Source of the DNA: CAZJRQ01 sp964548535
GTDB lineage: Bacteria; Bacillota; Clostridia; Oscillospirales; Ruminococcaceae
NCBI GenBank assembly: GCA_964548535.1
Contig: CAZJRQ010000064.1
Location: 1 to 6,313, forward strand
DNA: 6,313 nt
Reading direction: 5' to 3'
Under the pieces are notes generated by a model. That model searched no databases. It worked only from the letters and a program-made list of their open reading frames with translations, and had not been told where the DNA came from. The translations under genes were made by a program, and so were the position numbers. This document shows positions 5,575-6,313 of the stretch, piece after piece. Position 1 is the first letter of the stretch; each line of letters opens with the position of its first letter.

Positions 5575-6040
5575 CTCAAAGGATTTTACCACCATGCAAG
5601 AAGAGGCCATGCAGAGAGTTCGTGATATGCAAAAGCGATCTCAAAATTTTGTCAGCGGTAACGGCAGCAATCAAAATTCAAGACAGCATAATACAAATCA
5701 GAATAATCAGCAAAATCAACATAACAGCCAACAAAATCAAGGTGGAACACAACATAATCAGCAGCAAAATATACAAAATAACAACAAAAATCCTATTCAA
5801 GGACTTTTAGGCGGTTTACTTGGCGGCAACGCAGACTCTTCAGGCAAAGAACAAGGTTTACTTGGTGGTTTACTTGGTGGAAAATCTAATTCATCAGGTG
5901 ATGACAACGGCGAACTCTTCAACATTGCCGGCATAAAAATTGATGAAGAAAAGGCGTTAATCGGCATGCTGATTTACATATTATACAAACAAAACGCAGA
6001 CATAAAACTACTCCTAGCCTTAGGCTATCTACTCCTCTAG
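5561..6040 (+). CDS. Uncharacterised Asn/Gln-rich protein, cluster gene 3
   Basis: This 159-aa protein of unknown function starts on a TTG inside cluster gene 2 (14-nt overlap). No upstream in-frame start has a better ribosome binding site. Residues 1-28 are a charged helix (MQEEAMQRVRDMQKRSQ). Residues 29-79 form a strongly N/Q/H-rich linker. Residues 81-116 are two tandem 18-residue copies of GLLGGLLGG plus a Ser/Gly/Asp-rich spacer. Residues 119-159 are ordered, with LFNIAGIKIDEEKALIGMLI and a final ADIKLLLALGYLLL. The two C-terminal hydrophobic stretches (133-142 and 148-159) are short for membrane spans and more like a packed helical hairpin or amphipathic pair. The architecture (helix, N/Q linker, Leu-Gly modules, LLLAL-bearing tail) parallels cluster gene 2, suggesting distant paralogy or assembly into one complex. 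No obvious terminator follows; a small hairpin begins right after the stop codon. Confidence 0.85.
   Translation: MDYYNSKDFTTMQEEAMQRVRDMQKRSQNFVSGNGSNQNSRQHNTNQNNQQNQHNSQQNQGGTQHNQQQNIQNNNKNPIQGLLGGLLGGNADSSGKEQGLLGGLLGGKSNSSGDDNGELFNIAGIKIDEEKALIGMLIYILYKQNADIKLLLALGYLLL
5801..5908 (+). repeat. Tandem 54-bp coding repeat (LLGGLLGG module)
   Basis: Two adjacent 54-bp units (5801-5854 and 5855-5908) encode residues 81-98 and 99-116 of cluster gene 3. Each has GLLGGLLGG followed by a variable nine-residue spacer that keeps a central SSG. The DNA has diverged mainly at synonymous third positions in the Leu-Gly part, which implies selection to keep the motif. Confidence 0.85.
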
Positions 6041-6058
6041 GCAGGGACGTGTTCCTGC
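6041..6058 (+). other. Short hairpin directly after the cluster stop codon
   Basis: GCAGGGA and TTCCTGC pair over 7 bp (one G-U) around a 4-nt loop, beginning on the base after the TAG stop. No T tract follows, so it is not a standard intrinsic terminator. It may protect the mRNA 3' end or mark the edge of the repeat island to the right. Confidence 0.5.
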
Positions 6059-6065
6059 ACCCTAT

Positions 6066-6123
6066 TCGCATTATCGTTCAGTCCTAGCGCGGACGGCGCA
6101 AAGTCGCATCATCGTTCGGTCCT
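6066..6123 (+). repeat. Imperfect 20-bp direct repeat pair
   Basis: Two 20-bp units at 6066-6085 and 6104-6123 read TCGCAT[T/C]ATCGTTC[A/G]GTCCT and differ only by two transitions; their starts are 38 bp apart. They belong to the GC-rich left arm of the repeat island. Confidence 0.85.
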
Positions 6124-6281
6124 CACTCGTGATAGGTGCTTATACCATAATCAGCGGCGTGAACTTGTGGTGTGCGAAGTTTATTGTTTTTGTGATTTTT
6201 TACAAGTTACAATCCTAGCAATATAATATTACAATCACCAGTAAACTTTCCGTGAGGACATCGCGCCGTCCGCGCTAGGAC
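6081..6281. repeat. Large inverted-repeat (fold-back) element
   Basis: A perfect 19-bp inverted repeat, GTCCTAGCGCGGACGGCGC (6081-6099) with its complement at 6263-6281, encloses further nested complementary blocks. These are GTCCTCAC (6119-6126 with 6252-6259), AAGTTTATTG (6177-6186 with 6239-6248, one mismatch) and GTGAT (6192-6196 with 6234-6238). The blocks keep the same order in both arms, so the arms look like two inverted copies of one composite sequence, the left one carrying extra bases between blocks. GC content of 6081-6130 is 62 percent (31 of 50), far above the flanking genes. No transposase reading frame is present. It could be a non-autonomous mobile or dispersed repeat, or a structured RNA. 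Confidence 0.75.
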
Positions 6282-6313
6282 CCCGAGCAACATAACACCA
6301 CAATCACCAGTAA
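6214..6313 (+). repeat. Imperfect 31-bp direct repeat, 69-bp period
   Basis: Copies at 6214-6244 and 6283-6313 match at 26 of 31 positions and share a perfect 14-bp end, ACAATCACCAGTAA. Four of the five differences are T in the left copy and C in the right copy. The second copy runs exactly to the window edge, so the array may continue to the right. Confidence 0.8.

Noticed and set aside
5622..5810. 62-codon open frame in another frame of cluster gene 3
   Set aside because: It is an Ile/Lys-rich shadow of the N/Q-coding triplets without a ribosome binding site.
6015..6027. 13-nt palindrome TAGCCT-T-AGGCTA near the end of cluster gene 3
   Set aside because: It lies within coding sequence, encodes part of the leucine-rich tail, and is short enough to be chance.
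6214..6313. CRISPR-like arrangement (31-bp repeat, 38-bp spacer, 31-bp repeat)
   Set aside because: Only two copies are seen and five mismatches separate them. No third copy lies at the expected spacing to the left, the spacer contains an arm of the inverted repeat, and there are no cas genes.

Overview
The window looks like chromosomal DNA from a low-GC Gram-positive anaerobe of the class Clostridia, most plausibly Oscillospiraceae/Ruminococcus-like. This rests on AT-rich intergenic DNA, strong AGGAGG ribosome binding sites, TRTGN extended -10 promoters, two likely TTG starts, and the style of the proteins (a Clostridium-type hexameric glutamate dehydrogenase, a DUF5662-type protein, a YfcE-type phosphoesterase). 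The assignment is by inspection, not by search.

Layout. Positions 1-305 hold no gene, only an AT-rich leader with a good promoter (174-202) for gdhA. The gdhA gene (306-1658, NADP-type glutamate dehydrogenase) ends at a strong intrinsic terminator (1679-1717). A DUF5662-like gene (1820-2347) follows with its own promoter. Next is a Bax inhibitor-1/YccA-type seven-helix membrane protein (2430-3248) behind a perfect TTGACA-17-TATAAT promoter. This gene converges with nth (endonuclease III, minus strand) on a shared hairpin terminator (3260-3298). Upstream of nth, also on the minus strand, is a YfcE-type metallophosphoesterase (4025-4501). It is probably co-transcribed with nth and is fired from the divergent region 4523-4632.

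The most unusual part is rightward from 4633. It is a compact three-gene cluster of uncharacterised proteins (82, 218 and 159 aa). The first is small and helical. The other two have ordered ends joined by very Asn/Gln-rich low-complexity linkers with internally repeated Leu-Gly modules, and both carry an LLLAL motif in the hydrophobic C-terminus. The third gene starts on a TTG inside the second, with its Shine-Dalgarno sequence embedded in coding sequence, so the two are probably translationally coupled. From memory, similar three-protein sets occur in other Oscillospiraceae without known function; I could not check this.

After the cluster, 6041-6313 is non-coding. Its left part is much more GC-rich than the rest of the window. 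It contains a perfect 19-bp inverted repeat, further nested complementary blocks, and two families of imperfect direct repeats. It looks like an intergenic repeat or fold-back element that continues past the window edge.

The left part is core metabolism and housekeeping (glutamate/ammonia balance, base-excision repair) with independent transcription units. Nothing indicates a phage, plasmid, CRISPR array or transposase gene.
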